20,449 nt of DNA from Phycisphaerae bacterium (GCA_016935885.1 JAFGQA010000025.1:1-20449); one strand, 5' to 3'. Positions 7,801-15,349 are shown, numbered from the stretch's first letter. Numbers and translations: made by a program. The notes: generated by a model from the letters alone, not told the origin.

Positions 7801-8616
7801 CAGGCGGCAAACCGTCTTCGCCTCGTCGACGCGCTCGCCTTGCGTGGTACTCAGCCTGATCTCATATCGTCCGGGTTCCTTGAGAGCCAGGTGCCTCCGA
7901 TGGTACGCCCCCTCGCGCCCCTGAAGCTCCCAGTCCTGCTGGTCTTCGTCGAGACGAGTCACAGCCCACGAGCATGTAAACGGCCTAATGTTCTCCAATC
8001 CCCCTGCGACCCGCCCCCAGGCGCCAAGCCTACAAGTCGGCAGGGTCGTGTTCAATTCCACGGTCGCCGCCGCCGGATCTCGGATGATGATGCCCGGACG
8101 GAAACGCGACGGCATGGCGATTTCCAGGCCCCACGTGTTTGCCTGCATGTTCAACCAGATTGTGTATTCCAGCGATACCGGGATCGTCAGCGTGATGTTC
8201 TTCCCAGGCTGTGCGAGTTCGCCGAACGCCTTGCCTGGACTCTCCGGGTAGGAACTGTAGTCCCGGCATACCCCCTGCTTGCGGATCCACTTCACATACT
8301 CCGGTGACCGAGGAATCAACACCTGGCCATCTGAATCCACAGTGGCCATCTCCGCGCCGCCCGCGTCGCCGAGGTGGCGGCCCCAGGAGCCGTTGAAGAC
8401 GAACTTGAACTCGTACGACCCGCAAGGCCAGAATCGCACCAACTCGTACCGATCGCCCACTTTCGACAACCGGCACGCCTCGTCATTCGTCGCCCAGTCG
8501 TTGAACGTGCCCGCGAGACTGATTTGTTCCACATCCGGCGGGGCGGCGACGGCCAATGGGGCGGCAACGCCGACGAAGAGGGCCACAGCCTGGGTGAGTC
8601 GATGGTAGCGATTCAT
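4876..8616 (-). CDS. Exported neopullulanase/cyclomaltodextrinase-like GH13 enzyme with accessory glucan-binding domains
   Basis: This enzyme is predicted to hydrolyse alpha-glucosidic bonds in starch-derived oligosaccharides or pullulan. It has 1246 residues from the chosen ATG, which follows GGAGG by five bases and begins a signal peptide (about 1-25). An upstream in-frame start lacks these signals. Domains in order: a CBM48-like region (about 28-115, with AGTFNDW), a poorly recognised beta region, a second CBM48-like region (about 385-470, VGDFNGW), a CBM34-like region (about 476-620), then the GH13 barrel. Barrel motifs are DGVFNH (about 826), GWRLDVASD with the nucleophile Asp near 920, VAELWEE with the acid/base Glu near 949, and NSHDTDR with Asp near 1018. 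Active-site residues are intact. Two low-complexity insertions, at about 500-557 and 690-717, are encoded by GC-rich palindromes. The gene sits between the lacI-type gene and the importer. The exact subfamily is uncertain. Confidence 0.93.
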   Translation of the reverse strand: MNRYHRLTQAVALFVGVAAPLAVAAPPDVEQISLAGTFNDWATNDEACRLSKVGDRYELVRFWPCGSYEFKFVFNGSWGRHLGDAGGAEMATVDSDGQVLIPRSPEYVKWIRKQGVCRDYSSYPESPGKAFGELAQPGKNITLTIPVSLEYTIWLNMQANTWGLEIAMPSRFRPGIIIRDPAAATVELNTTLPTCRLGAWGRVAGGLENIRPFTCSWAVTRLDEDQQDWELQGREGAYHRRHLALKEPGRYEIRLSTTQGERVDEAKTVCRLGHGWELVRDAPVNDGLFGLRMVPLNDGIWGCVYYAAEDAEERFFVRSVLAADPRDAIVSATHACGADRKNLVKFDPDTRSLSFHDDGWCEFFCTDNKRSGLLRVDESTFHVERVELVGDFNGWQAGTNPMVCHERGVWRCILELPDGVYHYKFLVNGAIWLEDPNGDPRYREPDGRGGYNSGVLIGDDAQRYGPAKPDHIARGALKHDPTSTKYLAMIADRLAARRKVGGDCAQEPPSFPQEPPSFAQEPPTLVGGHAQTGRTATPRPRPGALDPNRRSPGAVLLVLLSVRTLAEDVEAVEVILNGRADSVPMRRVKSDFGFDYWSAQVLTEAGPLAYAFRLSDGSDRLVFGAGGVVTDGDASSHLFRPDVEMSFQTPDWAKTAVWYQIFPERFHNGDPSNDPPRTVPWTHEWFKPYTGASQASASDPRAPGRGRGARSNGAGSAFKEEGDFQSYIYDRRYGGDIQGIREKLPYLRQLGITAIYLNPVFQAVSLHKYDAADYRHIDDYFGVKGSIQKISGETADPATWQWTESDRVFLDFLKEAHRLGFKVIIDGVFNHTGREFWAFQDILKNKDKSPYADWFDIKSWEPFHYGGWDGDDGALPRLKHDEKLGLSEPVREHIFAVTRRWLDPDGDGDPSDGIDGWRLDVASDINAHFWRDWRKLVKSINPEAYIVAELWEESREWLTGDTFDAVMNYPFARSCQRFFVNKNKGINPAEFGRQLEEVLSWYPPQVNYVQQNLFNSHDTDRVASMFMNPDLEYDKANRLQDSNPNYNAAKPTPDCYDRLKPMVTLQMTFLGAPMFFYGDEVGMYGPDDPSCRKPMLWPELMPYDDPDERIEQDLYEHYRRMIAIRNSIPALQLGTYETLLAEMSRGIFAFSRTLGDETIVAVFNNSNRARKLDVPVPWSAGSAVLRLDDPAACEVVDPPVGDPTARPTLRPVDGYASPLKVVDGHLRGMTLGPRTAGVFQLAKRSG
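6491..6517 (-). repeat. GC-rich palindromic element, copy A, inside the GH13 gene
   Basis: Perfect 9-base arms, CCCCCGGCC at 6493-6501 and GGCCGGGGG at 6504-6512, flank a 2-base centre, with a GAGAG-like flank on the minus strand. It is translated as a Pro/Gly/Arg-rich stretch between HEWFKPYTG and KEEGDFQSYIYDRRYGGD. This is just ahead of the first barrel strands, where GH13 relatives normally run continuously. Confidence 0.9.
6982..7008 (+). repeat. GC-rich palindromic element, copy B, inside the GH13 gene
   Basis: The core CCCCCGGCC-TT-GGCCGGGGG occupies 6987-7006 and is preceded by AAGAG. It is the same element as copies A and C but in the opposite orientation. With copy C it forms an inverted pair separated by 23 bases. 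It is translated within the Arg/Pro-rich linker of the GH13 protein. Confidence 0.9.
7032..7058 (-). repeat. GC-rich palindromic element, copy C, inside the GH13 gene
   Basis: The core CCCCCGACC-AA-GGTCGGGGG occupies 7034-7053. Compared with copies A and B, both arms carry matching substitutions (G to A on one side, C to T on the other), so base pairing is kept. Such paired changes suggest that the hairpin itself matters. The same CTCTT flank is present. Confidence 0.9.
7044..7106 (-). repeat. Three tandem 21-base units next to palindrome copy C
   Basis: Three adjacent 21-base units share GCTCGGGGGCTCTTG or a close variant. The first overlaps the right half of palindrome copy C. The period is a multiple of three, so in the GH13 reading frame the array encodes a seven-residue repeat of the form QEPPSF[PA] and leaves the frame open. 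It looks like local amplification of half of the palindromic element. Confidence 0.87.
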
Positions 8617-8621
8617 GGAGG

Positions 8622-8626
8622 CCTCC
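8622..8626 (-). promoter_or_regulatory. Ribosome binding site of the neopullulanase-like gene
   Basis: GGAGG on the minus strand lies five bases before the ATG at 8616, and a signal peptide follows at once. This decides the start over the in-frame upstream ATG at 8694. The site is half of a 10-base palindrome (GGAGGCCTCC) directly adjoining the start codon. Confidence 0.75.
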
Positions 8627-8707
8627 AGGTTCGGATGCGGCGTTGGCGATGCCCGCGCCGAGTACGCGATTGCCAACTCAGAACATACGGACAACCGCTG
8701 TCAGGTA

Positions 8708-9754
8708 TCACCGCGGCTCGTCTGATTCCTTGGGACTTGATGCGGATTTCCGAACGGTCAAAGAGACCGGGAGCGTCTCCGCCACGTGCTCCACATTGCC
8801 CTCGATCAAATCGAGCAGCCTCTGACACGCTCGCTGGCCGACCTCGTAGATCGGCGTGTGGACCGTCGTCAGCGGCGGGTCGCAAAACGCGGCCTGGTGC
8901 ATGTCGTCGCAGCCGAGGACGCTGACTTCACGGGGCACGTGATGGCCCGCTTCCTTCAGGCCGCTGATCGCACCAATGGCCATTTTGTCGTTGCCCGCGA
9001 GAAGGGCGGTCAGTTGGGGTGCGCGCTTCAGGAGGGCGATGGCCGCCGCGGCACCGCCCTCCTCGGTGTAGAGGCCGTCCTCGGTGCGGACATCCGGCAG
9101 CGACAGGCCGGCTTCAGTCAGTGTCTCTTCCAGGCCTCGCCGCAGATCCCACGTCGTCTGGACCTCCGACGCACCGCGAATCATGCCTATGTGCCGATGA
9201 CCCAGATCGAGCAGATGCCTGGCTGCAAGCTGCCCTCCGCGGTAGTAGTCGCATCGCACATGGTTCAGTCCGTGGTCGGGCAGGTAGTTGTTCACGACGA
9301 CCATCGGGCGGTGCCCGCCCGCGAAGTCTCGCAGCCACGTGTCCTTGTCGGTGACGCCGAGACAGAGTATGCCGTCGACGAAGTGGCGGTCGAACAGTTC
9401 GAGATGTTCGTTGACCTTGATGAATGCCGGGTGGGCGACCTCCAGGAGGATTTTCCAGTTGGCGTCGCTCGCATAGTCGTGAATGGCGCTGATCAGCTCG
9501 CCGAAATAGGCGTCGGCGAAGGCGTGCCGCAGTTGCGGGACCAAGATGGCCAGGAAGCCGGATCGTTGGGCCTGGAGCCCCTGCGCCAACCGACTTGGGC
9601 GGTAGCCCAGCCGGCTGGCCGTCTCCAACACGCGATCCTGCGTGGCGCGGCTGATTCGCCTCGCCCGCTGGTTCAGCACCAGCGAGACCGTTGTGAGCGA
9701 TGCTTGGCTCTCCCTCGCCACGTCCCTGATGCTAATGGCCTTGCGTTTTGCCAT
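8708..9754 (-). CDS. LacI/GalR-family transcriptional regulator
   Basis: This is a sugar-responsive DNA-binding regulator acting in the cytoplasm as a dimer or tetramer. The 348-residue product begins MAKRKAISIRDVARES. Residues about 6-55 form the LacI helix-turn-helix and hinge (IRDVARESQASLTTVSLVLN, then GYRPSRLAQGL). A periplasmic-binding-protein-like effector domain follows to the end, with typical features such as VDGILCLGV, GHRHIGMIRG and LLAGNDKMAIGA. The start is supported by AAGGA eight bases upstream and by the family length. A longer reading frame upstream is GC-rich and shows no family features. It is probably the first gene of the operon; the GH13 gene follows after 91 bases. A palindrome about 190 bases upstream is a candidate operator. 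The effector is unknown; context suggests an alpha-glucan breakdown product. Confidence 0.95.
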   Translation of the reverse strand: MAKRKAISIRDVARESQASLTTVSLVLNQRARRISRATQDRVLETASRLGYRPSRLAQGLQAQRSGFLAILVPQLRHAFADAYFGELISAIHDYASDANWKILLEVAHPAFIKVNEHLELFDRHFVDGILCLGVTDKDTWLRDFAGGHRPMVVVNNYLPDHGLNHVRCDYYRGGQLAARHLLDLGHRHIGMIRGASEVQTTWDLRRGLEETLTEAGLSLPDVRTEDGLYTEEGGAAAAIALLKRAPQLTALLAGNDKMAIGAISGLKEAGHHVPREVSVLGCDDMHQAAFCDPPLTTVHTPIYEVGQRACQRLLDLIEGNVEHVAETLPVSLTVRKSASSPKESDEPR

Positions 9755-9762
9755 GTGCTTTG

Positions 9763-9767
9763 TCCTT
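9763..9767 (-). promoter_or_regulatory. Ribosome binding site of the LacI-family gene
   Basis: AAGGA on the minus strand sits eight bases before the ATG at 9754 and supports that start over the long in-frame extension to 9913. Confidence 0.65.
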
Positions 9768-9942
9768 ATTCGTCTCGGGACCCATTGGTGGCTAGCTCCG
9801 GGGGGCCGCCTCGTGCCTGGCGCCACCGGTTGAACGGTGCTGCCCGGGATGCCGGAGGTCCCGGTCTGCCCCGGCGTCGTAAACCGAAAATTCCTTGCTT
9901 TGGTGCCTTGCAATCCGTCTCCGGCTGGTTATACTCTACTTA

Positions 9943-9956
9943 GTAAAATGTTTTAC
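9943..9956. promoter_or_regulatory. Candidate LacI-family operator in the divergent control region
   Basis: The 14-base sequence GTAAAA-TG-TTTTAC has perfect 6-base arms around a 2-base centre. It lies in an AT-rich patch within otherwise GC-rich DNA. LacI/GalR-family operators are commonly even palindromes of this size with a CG centre; here the centre is TG. It lies between the lacI-type gene and the pseudopilin gene, 31 bases before the latter's ATG. On the minus strand a TATAAC about 17 bases downstream could be a -10 element, which would put the operator over the promoter. The role is inferred from shape and position. Confidence 0.6.
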
Positions 9957-9987
9957 CTAGCTTAATCAGCACTTCGGCAGAAATCAA

Positions 9988-10929
9988 ATGTTCGCGAAGC
10001 TTGGTCCGAGAAACCAGCGTCCGATTGCCGAGGTGGGGAAGCCAGGGGTCGGGTTCGCGCCCATCCGCTCACGTCCCACCACCGTGAAGGCCCGCCGCCA
10101 CCCGGCGTTTACGCTCATCGAGCTACTCGTCGTCATCGCCATCATTGCCCTGCTGATTTCCATCCTCCTGCCGGCCCTATCAAGGGCCCGGGCGATTGCC
10201 AAGCGGACCGTGTGCCAGTCGAACCTGAGGCAGTTCGGCACGGCGTTCGTTAACTACTCCGAGGATTACGAAGGCTGGTTTCCGGCCAAGCCCCATCCAT
10301 CGGAAGGCAACACCACGGTGGAGGAACTTGCCAAGGTTCAGGACGATCTCTCTCCAGAATGGGGGCCGAACTTCGGCGGCATGATCCGCGACATCGTCGA
10401 GCGAAGATGCAGTCGAGAGGGAGGGTCCTCGCCACAGTACCTACCGGACCCGAAGATCATGTTGTGCCCAGGCGATACGCACAACAACCGGCCGAAGCAC
10501 GATGGGATCATCTGGCCGACGCAGGCCGTCAGCCGTTTCGAGGAGCTGCCCTCGAATCTGATTGAGGAAGCGACGCTCGGCAAATCGTTCATCAGCTACT
10601 TCTACATCGCGCTGTGGCGGACTGACGATCGCAGCGACTTTCTCTTGATGGCCGACCAGAGCAACAAAGACGACACGACGGTCAAGTCATTTACCGGACT
10701 CACCACCGAGGACAACCACGGCACACGGGGCATGAACATCCTCCTGCTGGATACGCACGTCGAGTGGACGCCCACGCGGAGCGGCAGTCTCGAGGACATG
10801 CAACACGTGTCGAACCGCTATTGGGGCCGGATTATCGCCAGCCGGGCGCGTTATCCCGGAACGATACCGGGTCCCGATTCGCCCGATGGGCGGGCCAACC
10901 GAAGCCAGGAGGTGCAGACGATCGAATAG
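9988..10929 (+). CDS. Type II secretion-like pseudopilin with prepilin N-terminal methylation motif (Planctomycetes type)
   Basis: This is a predicted membrane-anchored pseudopilin, one of the large paralogous group common in Planctomycetota; its cargo or role is unknown. The prepilin motif [19 protein letters not shown] begins near residue 42. It is followed by [35 protein letters not shown], a typical continuation. The C-terminal region carries a degenerate H-X9-DG signature: a His followed by [13 protein letters not shown], where DG has become DT and spacing is one longer. The residue before the cleavage site is Ala, not the usual Gly. The ATG start gives an unusually long 41-residue leader. 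A GTG at 10084 would give a nine-residue leader and may be the true start. Neither has a strong ribosome site. Neighbouring context is a sugar-use cluster. Confidence 0.85.
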   Translation: MFAKLGPRNQRPIAEVGKPGVGFAPIRSRPTTVKARRHPAFTLIELLVVIAIIALLISILLPALSRARAIAKRTVCQSNLRQFGTAFVNYSEDYEGWFPAKPHPSEGNTTVEELAKVQDDLSPEWGPNFGGMIRDIVERRCSREGGSSPQYLPDPKIMLCPGDTHNNRPKHDGIIWPTQAVSRFEELPSNLIEEATLGKSFISYFYIALWRTDDRSDFLLMADQSNKDDTTVKSFTGLTTEDNHGTRGMNILLLDTHVEWTPTRSGSLEDMQHVSNRYWGRIIASRARYPGTIPGPDSPDGRANRSQEVQTIE

Positions 10930-11117
10930 GGGGTCATGGTGGCGCGGCCGTCGCAACGCGGCGCCGCCGTCTGGAGGGAATACGCGGGGCGTTTTTGACC
11001 GTCCGAGTGATATTGTGAATCGGAGCCTCGGATGACCGTCGCGCCGTCCTGATGGCCGGCGTGAGGACCATCTATGTCAGACTCTGGTAATGGTAACTGG
11101 ACTAACGTGGAGTAAGT

Positions 11118-11123
11118 AGGAGG
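11118..11123 (+). promoter_or_regulatory. Ribosome binding site of the multi-repeat dockerin protein
   Basis: AGGAGG lies six bases before a GTG codon at 11130 and sets that unusual start, which opens directly into a signal peptide. Confidence 0.85.
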
Positions 11124-11129
11124 TGGAAC

Positions 11130-14100
11130 GTGTTTCCCAAAGCTCGTGTAACTGCAGGTTCCTCGTTTATTGTCTCGTTGATCGCGCTGGGCATCCTGGC
11201 GGTGCAACAGCCGCTCGCCGCGCAGGACTGCGGCGATCTCCCACCGATTGACGGCCGGAATCTCCAGACGAAGTACGACGACGCCGTCAGCGTCGTCCAG
11301 GACAACCCCACCGGCTGGGGCGACCAGGCGCCCCCCTCAACCGAGGACACCCAAGGCAATGAGTTGGACCAGGTGTTCCTGGCCAATGACAACTACACGC
11401 TTCACATCGGCATCACCGGCAACACGCAACGGACGGACACGTTGGATAACACCGTGTTGGTGTTCATCGACACGGATCCCGGGGCGACTCCGTCGGTGCT
11501 GAGCACGGCGGGTTTCACGGACCCCAACGCGTCTGCTGCGCTCGTCAACATGGACGGCGTGACGCTGGATTTCGATCCCGAGTATGTCATTGCCGTCTGG
11601 AACGACTTGGGGCTCGGCGATCCCCCGACGTATGGACAGCACGGCGTCCTGCACGACTTGACGGACGGGACCACCGTCACCGTGTTGGTCGAGAACACGG
11701 ACTTCGCCGTCGACAACTCCAACCTCCTCGGCGTGAGCGCCGATCCATCGCACGATCCCCTCCAGCAGGAAATCAATGCCGCCTCGGCCACGACGGGCTT
11801 CGAATTCGCGATCCCGCTGGACGACCTGGACTTCACCGTGCCGCTGACCGAGGCGGCCGACATCAACATCCAGGCGCTAATAGCCAACTTCGCCGGCTAC
11901 ATCAGCAACCAGAGCCTCGCCGTTCTCAATCCGACTTCCGGCAGTGAGGGCGGCGGCCAGGATTGCCTCGGCGTACACGATCCCGTCGGTGACCCGCCGG
12001 AGGTTCCCCCGAATATCATCGATTTCAGCGCCGATGGAAATCCTCAATACGTGCCCTACACGTTGTTGCCGGCAGGCACACCGCCGGGAGGCACACTTGA
12101 CGGCGCCGACATTCCGACCGACTTCGGCACGCCACCGGAGGCCACGCAGAACAACTACACGTGCTTCGGCGACGCCGCGCCGTTCTCACCCTACCCCACA
12201 AACGGCAGCGAGATCGACCAGGTCTTCATCGCCAACGACTTCTCGAAGCTCTACATCGGCGTGACCGGCAATATTCCATTCAATGACTACTACACAAACA
12301 CGATCCTCGTGTTCATCCAGACGGGAAGCGGGACGGGTTCCAATGTCATGTACACGACCGGGATCACGGGCGGCGCCAACGACGGAGCCGTCCTGGTCGG
12401 CATGGACGGCGTGACGCTCGACACGGACTTCGCGCCGCAGTGGGTGCTCGAATACTGGCGAGGCCAGACGGGCCTGCACAACGGGACGCTGGAGGACTTG
12501 ATCTACAATGAGAACGTGAAGCTGGAGCCCTCCTGGGACACGGCCCGGCACACGGACAACAACGGGGTCAGTGCCATCGCGGCGAACCTCTACAACACCG
12601 CGGGCGTCAATAGCTTCGCCGGCGACGATCCCATCCGGCAAGAGGGGAAGGCCGCGGAGGCACAGAGCGGCGTGATATTCACCGTCCCCCTGAGCGTCCT
12701 GGGGATCGGCGAAACCGATTCGATTAAGGTCGCCGTGGCGGTCGTCGGCGGGACGGGCTTCATCAGCAACCAATGGCTGCCGCCGTTCAATCCGACGAAC
12801 TACACGCCGGTAATCGACTCCGTCACGTTCAACGACGCCCCCTTGCCGCTCGCGATTCCCGACGATGGCGGCTCAACCTCGGCTGAAGACCTGCGAACAG
12901 TGACGATGCCCACGATCGATCGGATCACGGACATCAGCGTGTCGATATCGATCACCCACCCGGACGTCAGTCAACTCTCCGTCACGTTGCAGTACGAGCT
13001 CGGCGAGGACACGCGGGAGGCGGAACTGCTGAGCGCGGGCAGCGGCAGCGGTGTCGACCTGAACACGACGTGGGACAGTGATACCGACGCGGTGCTGCTC
13101 AACTTCGCCGGCGCTGACCCCAACGGGGACTGGACGATGGTCGTGACCGACTCGGTCACGGGCCAGTCGGGCACGCTGAATTCGTGGGGCATGGAGATCA
13201 CGGAGTACACCGGCGGCAACGTCGACTGCCTCGGCTTCCACGACGCCACCGAGAACCCTATCGACCTGAGCGACAACGATGCCTTCCCCGAATACCAGCG
13301 CCTGGCCATCACTCTTTCGCCCGGCTCACCCCCGAACGATTTCAGCGCTGAGGACATTCCTTCCGCGTTCCCGAGCGCGGCCTTGGCAACGCAGAACAAC
13401 TGGACCTGCTTCGGCGATGCCCAGCCCCCGGATCTCGAGCAGCCGACGCCCGGCTCGGAGATGGACGAGCTCTTCGTTACCAACACCGCAGACCGCCTGC
13501 ACCTGGCCATCAGCGGCAACCTCGAGACGAACGGCAATGCCTTTGTGCTGCTGTTCGATACGGTATCGGGCGACGGCGAGAACACGCTGGCTGACAATCC
13601 GACGCCGCCAAGGCCGATCGGCGGCAATCCGGACAACCCCGGCGGCGAGCCGGGCCTGAACGGCACGATCCTGGACGCCGACTTCTACCCGGACTACGGC
13701 CTCTCGGTCCACGAGTTCTACGGGGACTACCGCGTGGACCTCGTCGACCTGAATGCGGACACGAACAAGTGGCTTGGCGTTCAGGGCTTTGGTTCGGGCA
13801 GCGGCGAATTGCAGGAACCCGCGGCGAACACCGGCAGTGAGTTGAACGAGATGTTCGTCCAGAATGACGACGACAACGTCTACATCGGGCTGACCAGCAA
13901 CATCGAGGGGAACAGCAACGCGTTCGTGATCTTCATCGAGACCGCGGGCGCCGGCAGCAACCCGCTCTACACGGTCGACGGCACGAATTTCCCACCTCAG
14001 TTGGTCGGCATGGACAGCGACACGCTGAGCCCGGGTTTCTATCCGGATTACGCTCTCGTCGTCTGGCGTGTGGACTGGGAGTTTCAGACCGCCCGGCTGT

Positions 14101-15152
14101 GCGACCTTGTCGGGCAGGGCGAGCCGACGGACATCCCATGGAGTTCTACCATGCTGCCGGACACCTTCGTGGGTGACAACAGCAACCTGGTCGGCGTCAA
14201 CGACAATCCGGCTGATGATCCGGGCCAGCAGGCGATCAACGCTGCCAGCGCTACGACGGGATTGCTGTTTGCCATCGATCGAGCTTCGATAGGCAGCCCC
14301 GATACCAACATCAAGATCTCGGTGGTCCTTGTCGGTAGCGCCGGCTATTGGAGCAACCAGTTCCTGCCGGGCGCCGGCGGCGGTGTGGCCAATCTGAGCG
14401 CAGGGGATCCGCCCGTAGACCCGGTGGATGCCTCCGGCGTGCACACGGTCGTGACCTACACACTGAGCGAGACGCCAAGTTGGCCTGGGACGTGGGACGG
14501 GACGGAGATTCCGACGGCGATGTCCGGCGGCCTTCAGGCCACACAGAACAACTACACCGGCTTCGGCGATCAGATCGTCGATCCGGCGTACAACAACGAC
14601 AACTGCGCCCAAGTCGCCTTTGACAACACCAACATCCTGGGCGTCACGGGCTGCAGTCAGCAAGGCACGCCTTGCACATGCTTGGGCGGATCTGTCGAGG
14701 GCGCCGACAGCGTGGATACGGGCATGGAGGTCGACCTGGCGGTCGAGGACCTTGGCCTGACACCGGAGGACATCGAGAATGGGGTCACCATCAAGGTCAT
14801 GGCGGTCCTGACCAGCAACACGGGCTACGTCTCGAACCAGACACTGCCCGGCCTGGGCGGCGGCGTGTGCCAACTGGCCTGGACGCCTGACTTCACCGGG
14901 GCTGCCGGTGTCCAGTTCCTGGAGTACCAGCTTGAGAAGGCCGCGTTGCTCGGCGACATGAACTGCGACGGCTTCGTTGACGTCTCCGACATCGAGCACT
15001 TCGTACAGGCGCTCGTCGACCCGGCCGGTTATGAGGCGGATCACGATGGCGACCCGTATCCGGTGTGCGACATACTCAACGGCGACTTCGCGGATCCCAG
15101 TGGCGTGGACGGACTGGATGTTCAGGGTTTTGTCGACGCGCTCATAGGATAG
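11130..15152 (+). CDS. Secreted multi-repeat protein with P domain and C-terminal dockerin
   Basis: The 1340-residue product starts at GTG with a strong ribosome site and has a signal peptide of about 32 residues ending near LAAQD. It contains several copies of a beta-rich module, complete or partial. Shared landmarks are a GSE[IML][DN][QE][ML]F segment followed by [LVI][YH][IL][GA][IVL][TS][SG]N (about 77, 358, 775 and 900) and a G[YF][IVW]SNQ[SWFT]L segment (about 255, 543, 1072 and 1231). Modules 3 and 5 look incomplete. A proprotein-convertase P domain (about 575-693) sits in the middle. The end (about 1272-1340) is dockerin-like: DMNCDGFVDVSD fits a Ca-binding loop and a second, degenerate helix ends the protein. 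The modules recall DOMON or CBM9-like sugar-binding sandwiches, but this is a guess. No catalytic domain was recognised. Position beside the dockerin amylase suggests a surface or matrix role in glucan binding. Confidence 0.87.
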   Translation: MFPKARVTAGSSFIVSLIALGILAVQQPLAAQDCGDLPPIDGRNLQTKYDDAVSVVQDNPTGWGDQAPPSTEDTQGNELDQVFLANDNYTLHIGITGNTQRTDTLDNTVLVFIDTDPGATPSVLSTAGFTDPNASAALVNMDGVTLDFDPEYVIAVWNDLGLGDPPTYGQHGVLHDLTDGTTVTVLVENTDFAVDNSNLLGVSADPSHDPLQQEINAASATTGFEFAIPLDDLDFTVPLTEAADINIQALIANFAGYISNQSLAVLNPTSGSEGGGQDCLGVHDPVGDPPEVPPNIIDFSADGNPQYVPYTLLPAGTPPGGTLDGADIPTDFGTPPEATQNNYTCFGDAAPFSPYPTNGSEIDQVFIANDFSKLYIGVTGNIPFNDYYTNTILVFIQTGSGTGSNVMYTTGITGGANDGAVLVGMDGVTLDTDFAPQWVLEYWRGQTGLHNGTLEDLIYNENVKLEPSWDTARHTDNNGVSAIAANLYNTAGVNSFAGDDPIRQEGKAAEAQSGVIFTVPLSVLGIGETDSIKVAVAVVGGTGFISNQWLPPFNPTNYTPVIDSVTFNDAPLPLAIPDDGGSTSAEDLRTVTMPTIDRITDISVSISITHPDVSQLSVTLQYELGEDTREAELLSAGSGSGVDLNTTWDSDTDAVLLNFAGADPNGDWTMVVTDSVTGQSGTLNSWGMEITEYTGGNVDCLGFHDATENPIDLSDNDAFPEYQRLAITLSPGSPPNDFSAEDIPSAFPSAALATQNNWTCFGDAQPPDLEQPTPGSEMDELFVTNTADRLHLAISGNLETNGNAFVLLFDTVSGDGENTLADNPTPPRPIGGNPDNPGGEPGLNGTILDADFYPDYGLSVHEFYGDYRVDLVDLNADTNKWLGVQGFGSGSGELQEPAANTGSELNEMFVQNDDDNVYIGLTSNIEGNSNAFVIFIETAGAGSNPLYTVDGTNFPPQLVGMDSDTLSPGFYPDYALVVWRVDWEFQTARLCDLVGQGEPTDIPWSSTMLPDTFVGDNSNLVGVNDNPADDPGQQAINAASATTGLLFAIDRASIGSPDTNIKISVVLVGSAGYWSNQFLPGAGGGVANLSAGDPPVDPVDASGVHTVVTYTLSETPSWPGTWDGTEIPTAMSGGLQATQNNYTGFGDQIVDPAYNNDNCAQVAFDNTNILGVTGCSQQGTPCTCLGGSVEGADSVDTGMEVDLAVEDLGLTPEDIENGVTIKVMAVLTSNTGYVSNQTLPGLGGGVCQLAWTPDFTGAAGVQFLEYQLEKAALLGDMNCDGFVDVSDIEHFVQALVDPAGYEADHDGDPYPVCDILNGDFADPSGVDGLDVQGFVDALIG

Positions 15153-15192
15153 TAGCGCCCAGATGCAACCCGGGGGGCTAGCAGATGTGTAC

Positions 15193-15210
15193 CGCGCGAT
15201 GGTTCGCGCG
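15193..15210. other. Short perfect hairpin downstream of the multi-repeat gene
   Basis: CGCGCGA, loop TGGT, TCGCGCG: a 7-base perfect stem with a 4-base loop, 41 bases after the stop codon and just ahead of a much longer hairpin. It may belong to a 3' end or processing structure. Confidence 0.55.
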
Positions 15211-15218
15211 TAAGTGAC

Positions 15219-15258
15219 CGCTTGCCCGGGCCAATGATCGTCATGGTCCGGGCAAGCG
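15219..15258 (+). terminator. Strong hairpin, probable transcription terminator
   Basis: CGCTTGCCCGGGCCA (15219-15233) pairs with TGGTCCGGGCAAGCG (15244-15258). This gives 15 base pairs with one G-U wobble and a 10-base loop. The following tract (TGTGTTTGTGG) is only moderately T-rich, so intrinsic termination is likely but not certain. It separates the multi-repeat gene from the next GH13 gene, implying that they are not one simple transcript. Confidence 0.65.
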
Positions 15259-15336
15259 TGTGTTTGTGGTTGGATGATGCTTCTGGTGTTTAGGTTCGGG
15301 CCGAGGCCGATCTGGCGGCAGCGGTCTCGGCGGATT

Positions 15337-15342
15337 GAGGGG
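15337..15342 (+). promoter_or_regulatory. Ribosome binding site of the dockerin amylase
   Basis: GAGGGG lies seven bases before GTG at 15350. It favours that start over the in-frame TTG at 15335, which would overlap the ribosome site. Confidence 0.7.
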
Positions 15343-15349
15343 TGAAGTC

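Noticed and set aside
9755..9913. N-terminal extension of the LacI-family gene to an ATG at 9913
   Set aside because: The extra 53 residues match no LacI feature. A ribosome site and the family-typical start are present at 9754, and the extension covers the likely promoter and leader.
10930..11129. Promoter, riboswitch or small gene before the multi-repeat gene
   Set aside because: I saw a TTGACC and a TATTGT, but their spacing is wrong for a standard promoter, and I could find no conserved RNA fold. Only the ribosome site is supported.
13326..15044. Long minus-strand open frame of 572 codons opposite the multi-repeat gene
   Set aside because: The plus strand has a signal peptide, repeats, a P domain and a dockerin. 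The minus frame is low-complexity, rich in Arg, Val and Asp, and shows no domain; it is a GC-driven shadow.
15335..15349. TTG start for the dockerin amylase at 15335
   Set aside because: It overlaps the GAGGGG ribosome site that properly serves the GTG at 15350.
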